This document shows positions 33,257-46,200 of a stretch of 64,000 bases of DNA, in pieces. How positions within the stretch are numbered: the stretch's first letter is position 1; every line of letters starts with the position of its first letter. The position numbers and the translations under genes are program-made. The notes under the pieces are model-generated. The model saw only the letters and a list, made by a program, of their open reading frames with translations. It was not told the DNA's origin and did no database searches. Origin of the DNA: Thunnus maccoyii (lineage: Eukaryota > Chordata > Actinopteri > Scombriformes > Scombridae); NCBI RefSeq assembly GCF_910596095.1, contig NC_056552.1, forward strand, positions 9,033,111 through 9,097,110. Reading direction: 5' to 3'.

Positions 33257-33633
33257 TCTTTATTTTCCTCTTTCTCTCTTTCCATGTCACTTTCTTTCAT
33301 TTCTTCCTTTTTACTTTTAATATTTATGTATTTTTTTTAACTGAAAACATAAAAATCCCCAAAACTGATATGATGTTTTCACCAGAAGTCTGTTCTTCTT
33401 TACAGTCATTGCTTTCATTTTGGATACTTTGGGACATTTAACTGTTAATTCTTGTTTACTTTTACTCAAGTAAAAATCTGAACTCAGACCTTCTACTTGT
33501 AATGTAGTATTTTTCCATTTCCGTCTTATTATTGTTGTTTCTGAAGTTGAGTATCTGAGTTGCGTCCCTGACATGCAGTCACACAAAATACATGTAAAAA
33601 ACACATGCATGCCTCTGATAACGAACCTTTAAA

Positions 33634-33783
33634 AGAATAGTTTGACATTTTGGCAGGCCGAGAGTTAGATGAGAAGATCAATATCACTCTCATATTTAAG
33701 CGTGGTATCAATCTTCTCATCTAACTCTCAGCAAGAAAAAGCAAATAAGCGAATTTCCCAAAATGTCAAACTATTCCTTAAAA
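33634..33783. repeat. foldback MITE, deletion derivative
   Basis: AAAGAATAGTTTGACATTTT at the left is mirrored by AAAATGTCAAACTATTCCTT at the right. Inside, GAGAGTTAGATGAGAAGATC pairs with ATCTTCTCATCTAACTCTCA. It corresponds to the outer ends of the longer family member at 44632-45075. Confidence 0.75.
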
Positions 33784-35793
33784 TTTTAAAAGCATGTACA
33801 CTTCTGTTTGATAGGAACACGCTACCTATTGTATATTAAAAAAGGCTGCAACTAACAATTATTTTCATTACTGATTAAACTGCTGAATATTTTCTTCATT
33901 AATCAGTTGTCTATAAAACATCTGTTATAATTTCTAAGAGTCCAAAGTTACGTCTTTAAATATCTTATTTTGACTGAACAACAGTCCAAAACCCAAAGAT
34001 ATTCAGTTTACTATCATGTACGACCAACAAAAAGCATAACATCATCACATTTGAGACTTTTTTTGGCATATTTGCTTAAATAATGGCTAAAAAGATTATT
34101 CAATTGTAAAAATAGTTCTGATTAATTTTCAGTCTTTCTCGCGACTTCAGTGATGCTGTTCAACTAAAACTTTCTTCTTCTTCTTGCACACTCCTTCGCT
34201 TTTAAAAAGTCCATTAAATCTGCTTTTTTCTTCTTGTACATTTTTAATGTATATAATAAATCAGGAGCCTGCAGATTTTTGGCTGTCAGTGATTTTTTAC
34301 GTTGAGACTAACTGCTTTTTGCAGAAGCATTTTGTCGCGGTCTCTGCCGCTGAGAGAAGATGAAGGATAGAAGCGTCCTGCGGTTTCTGATATCTGGTGG
34401 TTGAAAGTGGAAATGGGAAAAGAAATGTTAATTAATTTATGGTGTCTGATGGACACAATGTGAGTGCTGTTTATGAGTTTTCCTCATTTAAACTTTGGAA
34501 ATCTGATTATGATGAAGACTTTTGCCCTCGTAACATCCTTCAGAGAAACCTTTTCGACTTGATGTTCAGTTAGTAGAAGCAGGAACGTTTCTGGTAGCTG
34601 AATATGGACCAAGAGGCTCGGGTTTGTCGTCTTATTTGGGTTGAATCCAATTTAATCCTCAAACGATACATCACTACATCAAGATCCCAAAATCACTGTG
34701 ACAACTTTTGTAGCAGCACTGCAAACAAAACAACTGAAGTCAAAAAATAAAGGAGGGAGAGGCGAGTTTTTACCTCTGTAAATTTGCTTCACTATCGCTA
34801 AAAGTAATTCAAACCCTCCAAACTGTTGACATTCAGAGGAGACCAGGATCAAAACGGTTCAAGAACAGCAACCATTTAATTCTAGATATGTCACTTTTAG
34901 GCTTGTGCATAAATATCAGGGTGCTTATTAAGGGGTTAACAGTTTTGTCAGTAAACACTGAAGTGTAGAAATTGTCACCGGGAACAAAGATTAATATTTT
35001 TCATGTTCATAAAGACTGAGGTTCAGTCACAGTGAAACAAATGTGATGTGCATTACAGCAAACATATTTGTCTCATATTCCTCCTAATTGCTGCATTAGT
35101 CCGCTGCATTTCTCATCATTTTTCCGTTGAAAACCAAAGGCTGGTTGATTACACGCTAACACAACATTACTTGTTGTGTCGACTCCAACTATTCCAGTCA
35201 AGTCATTTCAGTGCTTTTGAGATCAAGATACAGATATTTCAGGTTCAGTTAATGATAATCTCACATTTAAGAACATTTTCTGAGACATTTTCATTTTCTC
35301 ACTAAAAAATGAGAAAGGGGAGTAATTGATCAAAATGTTGATTTTAATTATCACTGCTTTCATGGGTTTCAGGCAACATACAGGCTGTCCTGTCTTATTT
35401 ATGGAGGTTGTACTGTGGATGTATAGGAACTGGATACCGGACTCAAAGATGGAGCCCAATCACTCTAATGAAAATAGCTCACCTGGCGCGTGAGCTAAAA
35501 CAGTTTTCTAGCTTCCCGTGTTTGCTTATGTGTTGTGAGACCCTCTGAATATGGTTTCCTGCTGGCCCCTGCCCCAATTATAAAACTTTAAAATCACTTT
35601 TCTAGGTTCTGGGAAAGTTTTACAAATATAAAACCTTCATGGTTTAAAAATTCACAATACAAAGAGTCATAATTTACCTTATTTGCAGTTTGAGATGTCC
35701 TGTCAACAGTTTTATAGACGTCTCTTTTATAATTAACACTGTGAAAAACTGGCAGCAAGGCTTAGTGGTGGCGCCGTATCCAGCTGTCTTAAA

Positions 35794-36175
35794 GCACCAG
35801 TATGTAAGATTTAGTGGCATCTAGCAGTGAGGTTGCAGATCGCAACCGAGTGAATACACCCTCCCTTCCAAGCATGTAGGAGAACCTACGGCGCCTGTGA
35901 AGCGTGTGAAAAATGCAAAAGGCCCTCTCTAGAACCAGTGTTTGGTTTGTCCGCTCTGGGCTACCGTAGAAACATGGCAGTGCAACATGGCGGGCTCCGT
36001 GGAAGAGGACCTGCTCCCTATGTAGATATAAAGGCTCATTCTAAGGTAACGAAAAGACAATGATTCTTAGTTTCAGGTGATTATACACAAATAAAAACAT
36101 ACTTATGAATATTATTCCATTTCTGCCAGGTCCGTTCCGCTAGATGCCACTAAATTCTGTCCACTGGTCCTTTAA
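35794..36175 (+). mobile_element. non-autonomous DNA transposon, copy 2, TTAA target site
   Basis: Same family as 25703-26083 but opposite orientation. It begins TTAA-AGCACCAGTATGTAAG and ends CACTGGTCCT-TTAA, so the target duplication reads TTAA on both sides. Internal words: GATTTAGTGGCATCTAGCAG, GTAGGAGAACCTACGGCGCC, GCAACATGGCGGGCTCCGTG, CCCTATGTAGATATAAAGGC. No coding capacity. Confidence 0.75.
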
Positions 36176-38039
36176 CACATCCATGGGTTGTTGGAAAGAC
36201 GGTAGGCAACACTCAAGGCTGAGAAAACTTCCACCTCCTCTGCATGTTTTTCAGGTTAAAAAAATGAATTTCAGTTTTTGTTTTAACAGTTAATTTCCTA
36301 AAACGAACCGATCAGTCAAAGAGAAGGCAAATGAGGACAGTAAACTATGTATTAGAAATGTAAATTACATTATGTATTATAAAGTGATACATCTCAAGAG
36401 AACTGTAAGTAGAGTTAATGCATTAATAATTGAACAACTTACATCTTATATTTGTTTTTTATCTCTACGTCTGTCAGTGGGTCGGTCCACCAGTTTGGTC
36501 CAGGCTGAAATATCTCAAAAACTATCAGATGGATTAAGATGAAATTTGGGACAGACGTTCATAGTCCCAAGAGGTTTAATCCTACTGACTTTGGTGTTGC
36601 CCTGACTTTTCATCTAGTGCCACCATCAAGTTGACATTTGTCAGTCAGTCAGTCAAATCATATCCCTCTCACAATGAATTGTAATAATAATAATAGTTGA
36701 TCCTCTAACTTTCCATTAAGGGCCATCATCAGGTCAAAATCTGTATTTGTTTTGGTTTAAGATAAAATGCCTGCAAAACTAATGACATTCCCATCAGCCT
36801 CAGTTGTAGCTCTACTGTGTTTAAGTGCAGCCTCACAGCAGCAATGACATGAGAAGATAACAAATTTCATCATAATACAGTATTGATATAAATGTATATA
36901 ATGTATAGAACTAGCACATTCACTTTTTTTTTGGTTTTTAGTTGAAAAAACAACCTACAAACTTTTCTATGATATGAAATTCAGGATTTAACAGTTTGAA
37001 ACTTCTCATGTCTGCAGCCATTTAGAGGAATCAGCTCTCACACTAAGATGAAAGCCTGTATACGTTTGCTTTTTGTCACTTATGACAAGCAATTTCCTGC
37101 AGTTTTCTTTATGGCTTTCTGTAATGCATTTATCTAGACATGAGCAATCATGAAGGCTTGTTTCTCGGTACTTTAACTTCGCTGCGCCACAAGTTTCAGT
37201 TTTCCAGCTACTACAACAAACAAGTTTCACCGAGCTAATGGTGAGTAGCTTTTCTCTGAAATATTAGCTTTCCGCCTCATGTTTCACGTCATCACATGAG
37301 CTAATTCACAGTAATGTTTCGGATGTGGTCTAAAGTGCAGTTAAAGTGATGATGATAATTAGGAAATTGATATGATCCATCATGCAAACTTCTGGTCATC
37401 AGTGTTTGTGTGATGGAGTTTAGTTCTTATATTCACAGTTCAATTTAGATTAATTTGTATCTTTTCGTATAAAAGCAGAAAAAACACATTTTACCACCTT
37501 CACAATGATATCATTAAACTATGACTATAAGTTAGAGTAGATGTTAGATGTTCTGGATCCGTAACAGCACAGTGTGTTTCCAAACGGAAGTGAAAGTGCG
37601 TCATTTGTTTCACAGTTTGAGTTTGCAGTTTTCTTGTTGAACACCTTTTTGGTTACCGACCAAATTCATTTTCTCTAGCAGCAAGTGTTGAAAATTGTTC
37701 AGAAAGTAGGAACTGAACATCACAAGCCAGCGCCGCACAGGAGGAGTGTTTTTGACTGGTGTTGTTATATGCTGGACGCAGTATGGCATTGAATTAATGG
37801 TGTTCGATGAGTCCGGAACAGCGTATCGTGAAGAAAAATGGTGATTAAAAACAGGTTGTGGGACACTTGGCTTGTGATACACTGATTACAGTGTCAGATT
37901 GTTATTCTATTCTATTCTTCCATCAGATATATCCTGATATAATCATCTTACTAATTTTAGGGCTGTATTTTATTTAGGCAAAGTTGTATAAAACAAAATG
38001 AAACCCTGATACATTTGAGAAGTTTGGCTTATTTTGTTT

Positions 38040-38390
38040 AAAGCTGGAACGATTAATCAATCGCCAGTAAATTAACTTTGGATTAACTTTTTTGATGATT
38101 GATTAATTGTTTTGAGTCATTTTTAAGCAAAAATGTCCACATTTTCCTATTCCAGTTTCTCAAATGTGAATATGTTCTGGTTTCTTTTTGATAATAAGTT
38201 AAATTTCTTTGAGTTGTAGATTACTGGTCAGGACAAAAGAAGACATCTGAAGATGTCAACTTGGGCTTTGGAAAATGGTAAACAACATTTTTACCATTTT
38301 CGGACATTTCATAGACGACTAATCAAGAAAATAATCATCAGACTAAATGATGATGAAAATAATCGTTAGGTGCAACCCTAATTTTGTTAC
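38040..38390. repeat. GATTAATC repeat family, full-length-looking copy
   Basis: GCTGGAACGATTAATCAATC at the left and GATGAAAATAATCGTTAGGT followed by GCAACCC at the right form inverted ends. Internal TTCTCAAATGTGAATATGTT and GGACATTTCATAGACGACTA match the other copies. Confidence 0.6.
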
Positions 38391-40278
38391 ATGGAAAGTT
38401 TTTCCTTCATTCCTGTGTGAAGTATTGAAAAGTATAATTTTGGTATGGATACTGAAACTCAGGTATTGTATTGACACAGGTATCGAAAACATTTAAAACT
38501 ATACACAACTACATAAGATCCTACTACAGTTTTAATCCTTGTTGATTAATCTTAGTTGAGAGAGTTACACAAACAGTCACATGGTTCAGATATTCCTTGC
38601 AGTGCATAGCCATTTATTAACGCTGACAATGTTTGAGCATAGACAAAGCTGTACAAGAACCAGTGCAGCAGATTGTAAAGGCAGATTTTTTTTGCATGAA
38701 GACGTCCTGACAGATGAAAATAAGTTCAAAAGTCACCAGCTGAACTGTCAGAGAAGAAGTTTCCTTTCATTTCTATCATTTCCATTACAGATGACAGACA
38801 AGAAGAAGAAGAAGAAGAAAGGCATTTCAGACTTTGGACCTCTTTGGACCCTCAGTCACCAGAGTATTTGGGGCTAAATGTTGTAACTAATGCAGCAGTG
38901 TTTAAAGGACGATACCCGTGATATCTCTTGAACAACAAAATATGAAAACACTCATTATATTGTAAATCATGCTGTTTGTGTTTTTGCATTTTTCCTGTCT
39001 TCCATGTGTCCACCGGTTTCCATTCATGGTCTGAAAATCAATTAGCAGACTCGTCAAAGTCTTCATTATTGTCCAAGTTTCATTATTGTTGTCTGGTAAT
39101 GTAGTTATCTGGTTTGACAACATTACAATGCATTTCCCCATAACAACAATTAAATATAAATAATTTAATGTTCCAACAAATCTAGCAGGTTTCAAGAGTA
39201 TAATTGGTATTCAGAAATAAATGGAAACTAATGACTGCAGGGGAAGTACGAGAAATACACCCAGAAGTCTGAAGCCCGACAGCATGATTAATGAATCAAA
39301 ATGATATGTAGACAGAATGTAACACATGCATGATCCTGTTAGTACAGTTAGTGCACGACTGATTATTTTAGGTCAATACAGAATATCAATATATCAGCCG
39401 ATATTCATTTTATAACTTTTTTTTCTCCAAGTTTATTACAATCCCTTGAATTAGTTTAAGAGTTTAGAGGATTTGTATTGAGCAGTACATTTTACCTTTG
39501 AAATAAAATCTTGTCATTGCTGTCTGATGGACAAACTATGTAATGATTACTCTGTATTTAAATTATTTTAACACATATCTTTGACATTTCTGTACTGCAG
39601 TTTCTTGTTATTTACTGATACAATTATATCTGTGATATATCAGCCAAACTGAGGTAACAGTTTAGTTTGCATGCCAGACATCTTTTATCTGCGAGATTTA
39701 GCTGGTTTGACTGATGTAAGACTTGAAAGACGGAGGAGGCCAAACACACAAGTTGAACTCTACATTCACACAGCCTTCACTGCACATGCTCAGACTGCCA
39801 CATCTCACACTGGCTGATGCACAACTCTTGACTGTCAGTTAACACGTGACTCAACGCTCCAGTGCAGCACAGACAGGGCCACCTGACATTTTACTGAACA
39901 TCTCTCAAATCAGCCCGAGATCCATGTAATGCACCGAACTGCAAAGCGGCTGGTGGGCTGCTGGGCAAAGTGCAAAACATGGTCGACGGGCAGACATTTA
40001 AGACGATGACTTTTTATAAAACAGGCTGTAGTACAAAGAGGGTACAAGAGCGACAACAATTCCATAGGAATTTAAGATGATTTTTACACATCTGTCCATC
40101 CTCCTTCATCTATCTGTACAGACTCTTCACCTCCCGGCACCGCAAACAGGGTGAAGGGAAGCAGGGTTGCCCATTTTAATGAGAATCATGATTTCAGCAT
40201 ATTAAAAAAAAATCCCAGTATTCACAGATTGGAGTGGAAAACCTGAAGCTCTGGGTATCGATGGAGGCAGATGAGTAT

Positions 40279-43200
40279 TTAGTTCTTAGACGCTTGCGTG
40301 GAATCAAGAAACTCCTTCGCTGCAGACGACATGTTTTGCACCAGCTGTCTGACGACACCCTCCTGCTCTCTGGCCCAGGATAGGCCGTCGTCCACGGCAG
40401 CGTTGATCGGCACACACATGGCTTCCTTTTGCAGGTCGGTCAGCCGGCAGGCGGCGGCAACTCCGGCCAATCCCAGAAGCAGCAGCAGGAGGAGCTTGAA
40501 CATCAGGCCAATCAGAGAACGTCGAGGTTTAGGCGCCGATTGCACAACAGCCTTTTTATCTGCTGAAATGAGACAAAGTGGGCGACATTAGAACAACAAT
40601 TCCTTAATAAGTTATATTCTTGAGGAAGTACACCTGGAGTTTCGCCTGTTTTGGTGCATTAACTACAATTCAAGTACATCATGTGGGTGCTGGGATCAAG
40701 GACGGTTCAAGATCCAGTATTTGAGAGTCAGCCGCCAAACATCAACCATGTCGATTTAAGAAAAAATATGACAAAAATTCACATTAGAATTCCATTAACA
40801 TCCATCTCTGCTTATTGGTTATGTTCTGGGTTTGTTTTTTGACAATGTAACACATGAATGTGACGCTTTTAGGAAGCCGATTCTCAAATCTCAGATGGTG
40901 AATCATCTTTTGAAGGTATTACCGAGGTAGAGCTGTTGAAACAGTTGCTGGTAAAAACTGTACAGAAGCCGACAACCACCTGGAAGGTGGAGAATCAACG
41001 TCAAAAGTTAAGGACACTTAAAATATTGGTGATTTGTAGTTGGGTAAATGGGGGGAAAACTTCCTGCCTCACAAAAAATGATCATTTGAGTTTTAGGAAG
41101 TCTATTATTCTTGAGGTGAGTCATAAATTCTGCCATTGAAACATGTGCATCCATATTGTTGAGTTGGAAATACTCCAACCATCTCCAAGTTGTGTGTATG
41201 TTGTTATAAAGTGGCCAATGCCGACTCAATGTGGCAAAAATAAAGTACTTAGAAAACCACCCTGTTCTTGTGAGTAAGACTTTGAGTTTTCAACCTTCCT
41301 GACTTGTGTTTACACTGCTAATATGCAAGTCCATCAAAATGGATCTGACGCACAGCTCTTCTCCAATATACCCTCCGTATACCTATAGTCTTTTGACTTA
41401 CGTTTGACCTATAAATCCTCATAAGCACTACGTATACAGACCAGCATTATTAGAGCCAAAATGATCGAGTGAATAAAGCAGGATTTCCTGGAGAAGAGAT
41501 GTGTGGTCTTCAACTCCCTGTGAGGTATTTAGTCCCACCTGCTGCCTGTCCGTTCTTCTTCTTCCTCTCCTCGTTCCTCTTCTTCTGTTGCTCCTGTGCA
41601 GCCAAGGCGGCCATCTGAGCGTTGTACTCTTTCCTCCTCTTGTCCTTCTCCTCCGCCTTCTCCCGTTTACGAGCCTCCTTCTCTCTGGCCTCCCGCTCCC
41701 TCTGCTTCGCCTCCCTCTTCTTCTCCAGCTCTGATTGAGGAAAGAAGAAACAGAGTGAGGGTCTCTGGCACAACTTCACCTACTTCCAAGGTGCACGGAG
41801 AAGGGAAATAAGTCTAGAAAGATGAGAACTCCCGCAACACTTAGTAGTATCATGACCCTGATGAAGGCCACAAGCCGAAACGCGTCGGTCAACTAATAAA
41901 GTTGTTCCTCATACTACAAGTGTTGCGGGAGTTCTCATCCTTCTGAGTAAATTAGAAAAAAATACATTTAGAAGTCAGACAGATCATCACATTCATTCAA
42001 ACCAGAATGTTAATTTCACTTCCAGGAAGCGTGTTGCTGGTTTCCTGCCACTTATTAAAATGCCGTTCGTCGTCAGCTCTAAACCTCAGCAGATAAAACT
42101 TCTGAAACCAGAAAAGCACTTTACTTTACTATCTCAGCCTACTTACCATGTTGTCAGCAAGAGAAACATAATCGATCTTTGATAACGACATCTAGGAGGA
42201 AATTCAGGAGGCAAATTAATTTGTAGACTGGAAGTGTTTCAATATTTTTTGAGTGAACTCTGAACTTTTAACACTGATAAATCTTCACTTTCACATTTAT
42301 TTCAGAGTGTAATGATTTCCTGCATCCAGTGTGCAACTAACGATTTCCATCAATTTATCTGTCGATTATTTTCTTGATTCATTGTTTGGTCGTCTTGAGT
42401 TGTTTTGTTTTGTCTGACCAACAGTCCAAAACCCCCAAAATATTCAATTTACTGTGATGTAAGACCGAGAAAGGCAGTGAATCATCACATTTGAAAACCT
42501 GGAACCAGTCAGTCTTTGTCATTTTTGCTTGAACAGTAACTTAAACAATTAATTGATCATCAAAATAGTTGTCTGTTAATTATCTTTTGATTGACAAATC
42601 GATTAATTGCTGCAGCTCTAGTTGGAAGGGAATAAGAACAACATGGGCATGTTTTAAGACCAGGTAGGTGTTATATACTGAATAACTAGTCTTGCTCATA
42701 AAAATCACAGATGATCATCTGGGTGAAGAAACATCGTACCCAAGATGAAGACAAAAAGAGGTTTTAGCTATTTTTCATCTTTCATCTTAAAACACTTTTT
42801 TTAAGGTTAACTCACTTTTCAGTGGCTGTTGGTGTCTGATGCTTTTATGTGAATTGTTTTTAGTGGCCCGTTGTAAGAGGCGAAGTCTGCGAGAGGCAAT
42901 TAAGGCCACATTTCATTTCATAATGGTTGGATCAATACCAACATGAACAAAATGTACATAATCAGAACTCAGCCTGTAACTGTGATGGTTCCCACTGCAG
43001 AAACTGTCTCACAGAAGACGGCATTGTGTTGTACTTCTCTAGCTTCAGAGACGGGACTCTGTCAAACCTTAAAGGATAGGTTCAACATACCCGTACACTG
43101 GTGTCAAAGAAATTCCTTCCTAAAGCAGTTTGAATGTGTGATGGGGGACAGAATTTGCATAATTTCTGTGCAAAAATGGACTCTAAACTTTAGCTGAAGC

Positions 43201-46200
43201 TAATAAGACTTCTCTGAGATAAGACTCATCAAGTGGTTATCTTCCAAAATTAGTCTTTTTAGTATGAAATTCCTGCTTTGTCTGTTTCAAAACTTGGTAC
43301 TAAAAAGACAGTAACTCTAAAGGATTGATTTGTCAAACTCAGGCTGCAGGCCTCATACTGGCTTTAGCTGAACTGAAGTTATAAGAAACAGCGACTGTGG
43401 ATTTTGACCCCTATTACTTACATTACAACTGCTTAAAGAAGGGATTTCTTTGCAGTCAGTGTGGGCAGGAAAAACAATTAAAGCAACCAGTAAGTGTTTC
43501 TATGTTGATATGGGCATGTTAGTTTTGTTTTCAGATAAAACAAACCCTTCCTCGCCCTGTCTGCAGGGCACTGGCACACCTGGATTACGACTACTTCCAA
43601 GTGCACTTACGTGTAGTCTCCAGTATTGCAGTATTTCACATTTTGATCAAAAAGGGCATGTGGTGTGCTCTTGAAAATATAAATTACGGTAAATATACGG
43701 TATGTAAAAAAGTAAAATGTACATTCATTGTAGACAATGTGCTGGACTAGGTCGAGGATTTACAGTACAGGTGTGATACCTGAGTTTCACTGACACCAAA
43801 GCAAGACATTTTCTACAGTTTACTGTGAAATATGTCTTTCTAGCGAGCCTTTTTTTTCATTTAACAAAAGAAGCCAAAGTTCTCAAATTATAAATGTTTT
43901 TTAAATGCAAACAGCATATTCATAAGAAATAAAAGAGGCTCAAACAGGCTAAATTTTAATTTATATCAGAAACTATCTGATCAAGAGTAAGAAAACAAAG
44001 AAAGAAATCTGACTCGACATTTGTTGCCACTTTTCAGTACTCGACAATCTTTGATAATCTGTACAAACACATTTCTGTCAGTACCAAACAAGTATCGCGG
44101 TTCCCACACCTCCTCCTTTGAAGCTCAAATAAAATGATTTCTTGACGACTCACCTTTTTCCCTCAAAAGCCGTTTCTCTCGTGCACGATCGACGTCTTCC
44201 TGGATGGCTCTCATGTGCTGCAGAACCTGAAAGAAACTTTCTGTTAGTTTTACACACTGATATTGAGAAGTTAACTGTACTCGTCCAGTCATTGTTTGGT
44301 CTCTCTCTCTATCTCTCACCTTGGAGGAACACTGTTTGCACTGCTTCTCATCCAGACAATCTCCCGCTGCCTTGGCCAGGCCGGGCTCCAGCGGGTTATC
44401 CTTCAGATCCAACCACTTCAGACTCTGACAACAAACACACACACAAGCAAAGTTAAATAAATAATGTCAGACATCAATACAAAGCCAGAGAAGCAACCAC
44501 ACACATCATGTAAGTAAGGATATGATGTTTAACTGCATTTGAGTGTGCACTAATACATATTTTAAAGGTGCAGAGTACTAAAGTATATCTTAATGTTAGC
44601 ACTGGTCCAAGTCACCAAGTATTCACCAGTAAAGGAATAGTTCAACATTTTGGGAATACTTATCCTTTCTTGGAGAGAGTTAGATGAGAAAATTGATACC
44701 ACTGTCATGTCTTTACGCCAAATGTGAAGCTACACCAGCAGCTGGTTAGCTTAGCTTAGCATAAAGACTAGAAAAAGGGGGAAACAGCTAGCCTGGCTTG
44801 GTCCAATAACAAACAAAAATCACTAAACACATTGATTTTTGTACAGATTAAACGAACAAGATAAAACATGTTCATTTGTGAGCTTTACAGGTGCTGGTAG
44901 GTGATTTTTTTTTTTATTATTTTATATATTTGGAGTACTGCAGGCTATGTGTTTCCTCCTGTTTACAGTGCTAAGCTAAGCTAATCAGCTACTGACTCTA
45001 GGTTCGTATTTAGAGGACCTCTCTTCTAAATCTCAGCAAGAAAGCAGATAAGTGTATTTTCCAAAATACCAGTCTTTGTTATTCATAATTTACTGCCTTT
45101 TTTGCTCTTTCCTTTCTGTCTAACAGACTGGCCAAAAAGTTATTTAACTCTCTAATAAAACAGAACAGATGTTTGTGTTAGAAAACACTTATAAATCAGA
45201 ACAGCTTGATTTTCTAATTGTACTAAAAGCTTTAACAGCTGCACAGCGTCAGTCTTGATATCACATTCGTTGCCTTTGCAGCTTCATGTTACGATGATCG
45301 ATGCTTGCGTCGGCCACCCACCCGCAGTTGAGAGAAGCTGACAGGCAGCGTAGTCAGCTTGTTGTTGTACAGGTCCAGGTGTTGAAGGTTGACCAGGTTC
45401 CCCAAGTCGTCTGGCAGACTGGTCAGCTGGTTTTTACTCAGATCCACCTTGACCAAGTGGGTCAGGTTGCAGAACTCCGGCTGCATGAGATAAAAGAAGA
45501 TTAGTCTGAGTGTTTTCAGTTTGTTCAACACAGAGACAACGCTGGGCAACCTGCAGGTGAGTTTAATGTTGACAAGATAAGCAGCTCAAATACTAAATAA
45601 ATAAATAAATGATATGAGATGAGGATGCAAAACTGTAGCTCCCATAGTTTGGTGAAGTAACAGAGATGCTGAGGAAGACTAAATAAACTTCACATTAATC
45701 TCTACTTAATAAAGCCAAATCCTCTTCAAATTAGTGACATTAATTTGACATAAATCTTGGAGACCACCTTAAAAATGATATTTTCAACTGCTTAATTTCC
45801 AATATTAAGCAGTTTCAAACTACAGATTTAAACTATAATTGCAATTAAAACTATCTCTGTCGGAAAATCCCTTATTTTTTCAGTTTGGAGTTATAGAAAA
45901 GGCTTAAGATGTGTGCCAAATATCAAAAATAAGCAAGCTAAATAATATCTTTTAATGTCAAATTGTATTGATTACAATTTCAGATCATCATTCAGACTCA
46001 GTGATTTATTTATGACCCAGTAAACCCCTCATTACTAGTGCCTCAATGGATCAAGTTGCAAATAATAATTGAAAAATTATACTAACCTTCCCAAATACTC
46101 AATAATGATTTAAGTATTAATTGTATTTATTCAATAGAATTGTGTTTTTTCCTCTTCAATGTATTTTTTTTACTTTACTTTTTTCACAGTCTCAATAAAT

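Larger units (their letters stand above)
33790..40278. other. gene-poor interval between nat9 and lrrc59
   Basis: No coding exon recognised on either strand. It holds GATTAATC-family copies (33845-34140, 38040-38390), the TTAA-flanked transposon at 35794, a GGACAGACGTTCATAGTCCC repeat at 36480-36770, and a CAATATATCAGCCGATATTC repeat at about 39355-39680 related to 48115-48680. Part of 39.0-40.3 kb may be lrrc59 3'UTR. The frame at 38581-38877 has a KKKKKKK run but no domain. Confidence 0.4.

Noticed and set aside
38581-38877. 98-codon frame with a poly-Lys run
   Set aside because: No domain, no splice context, AAG repeat origin.
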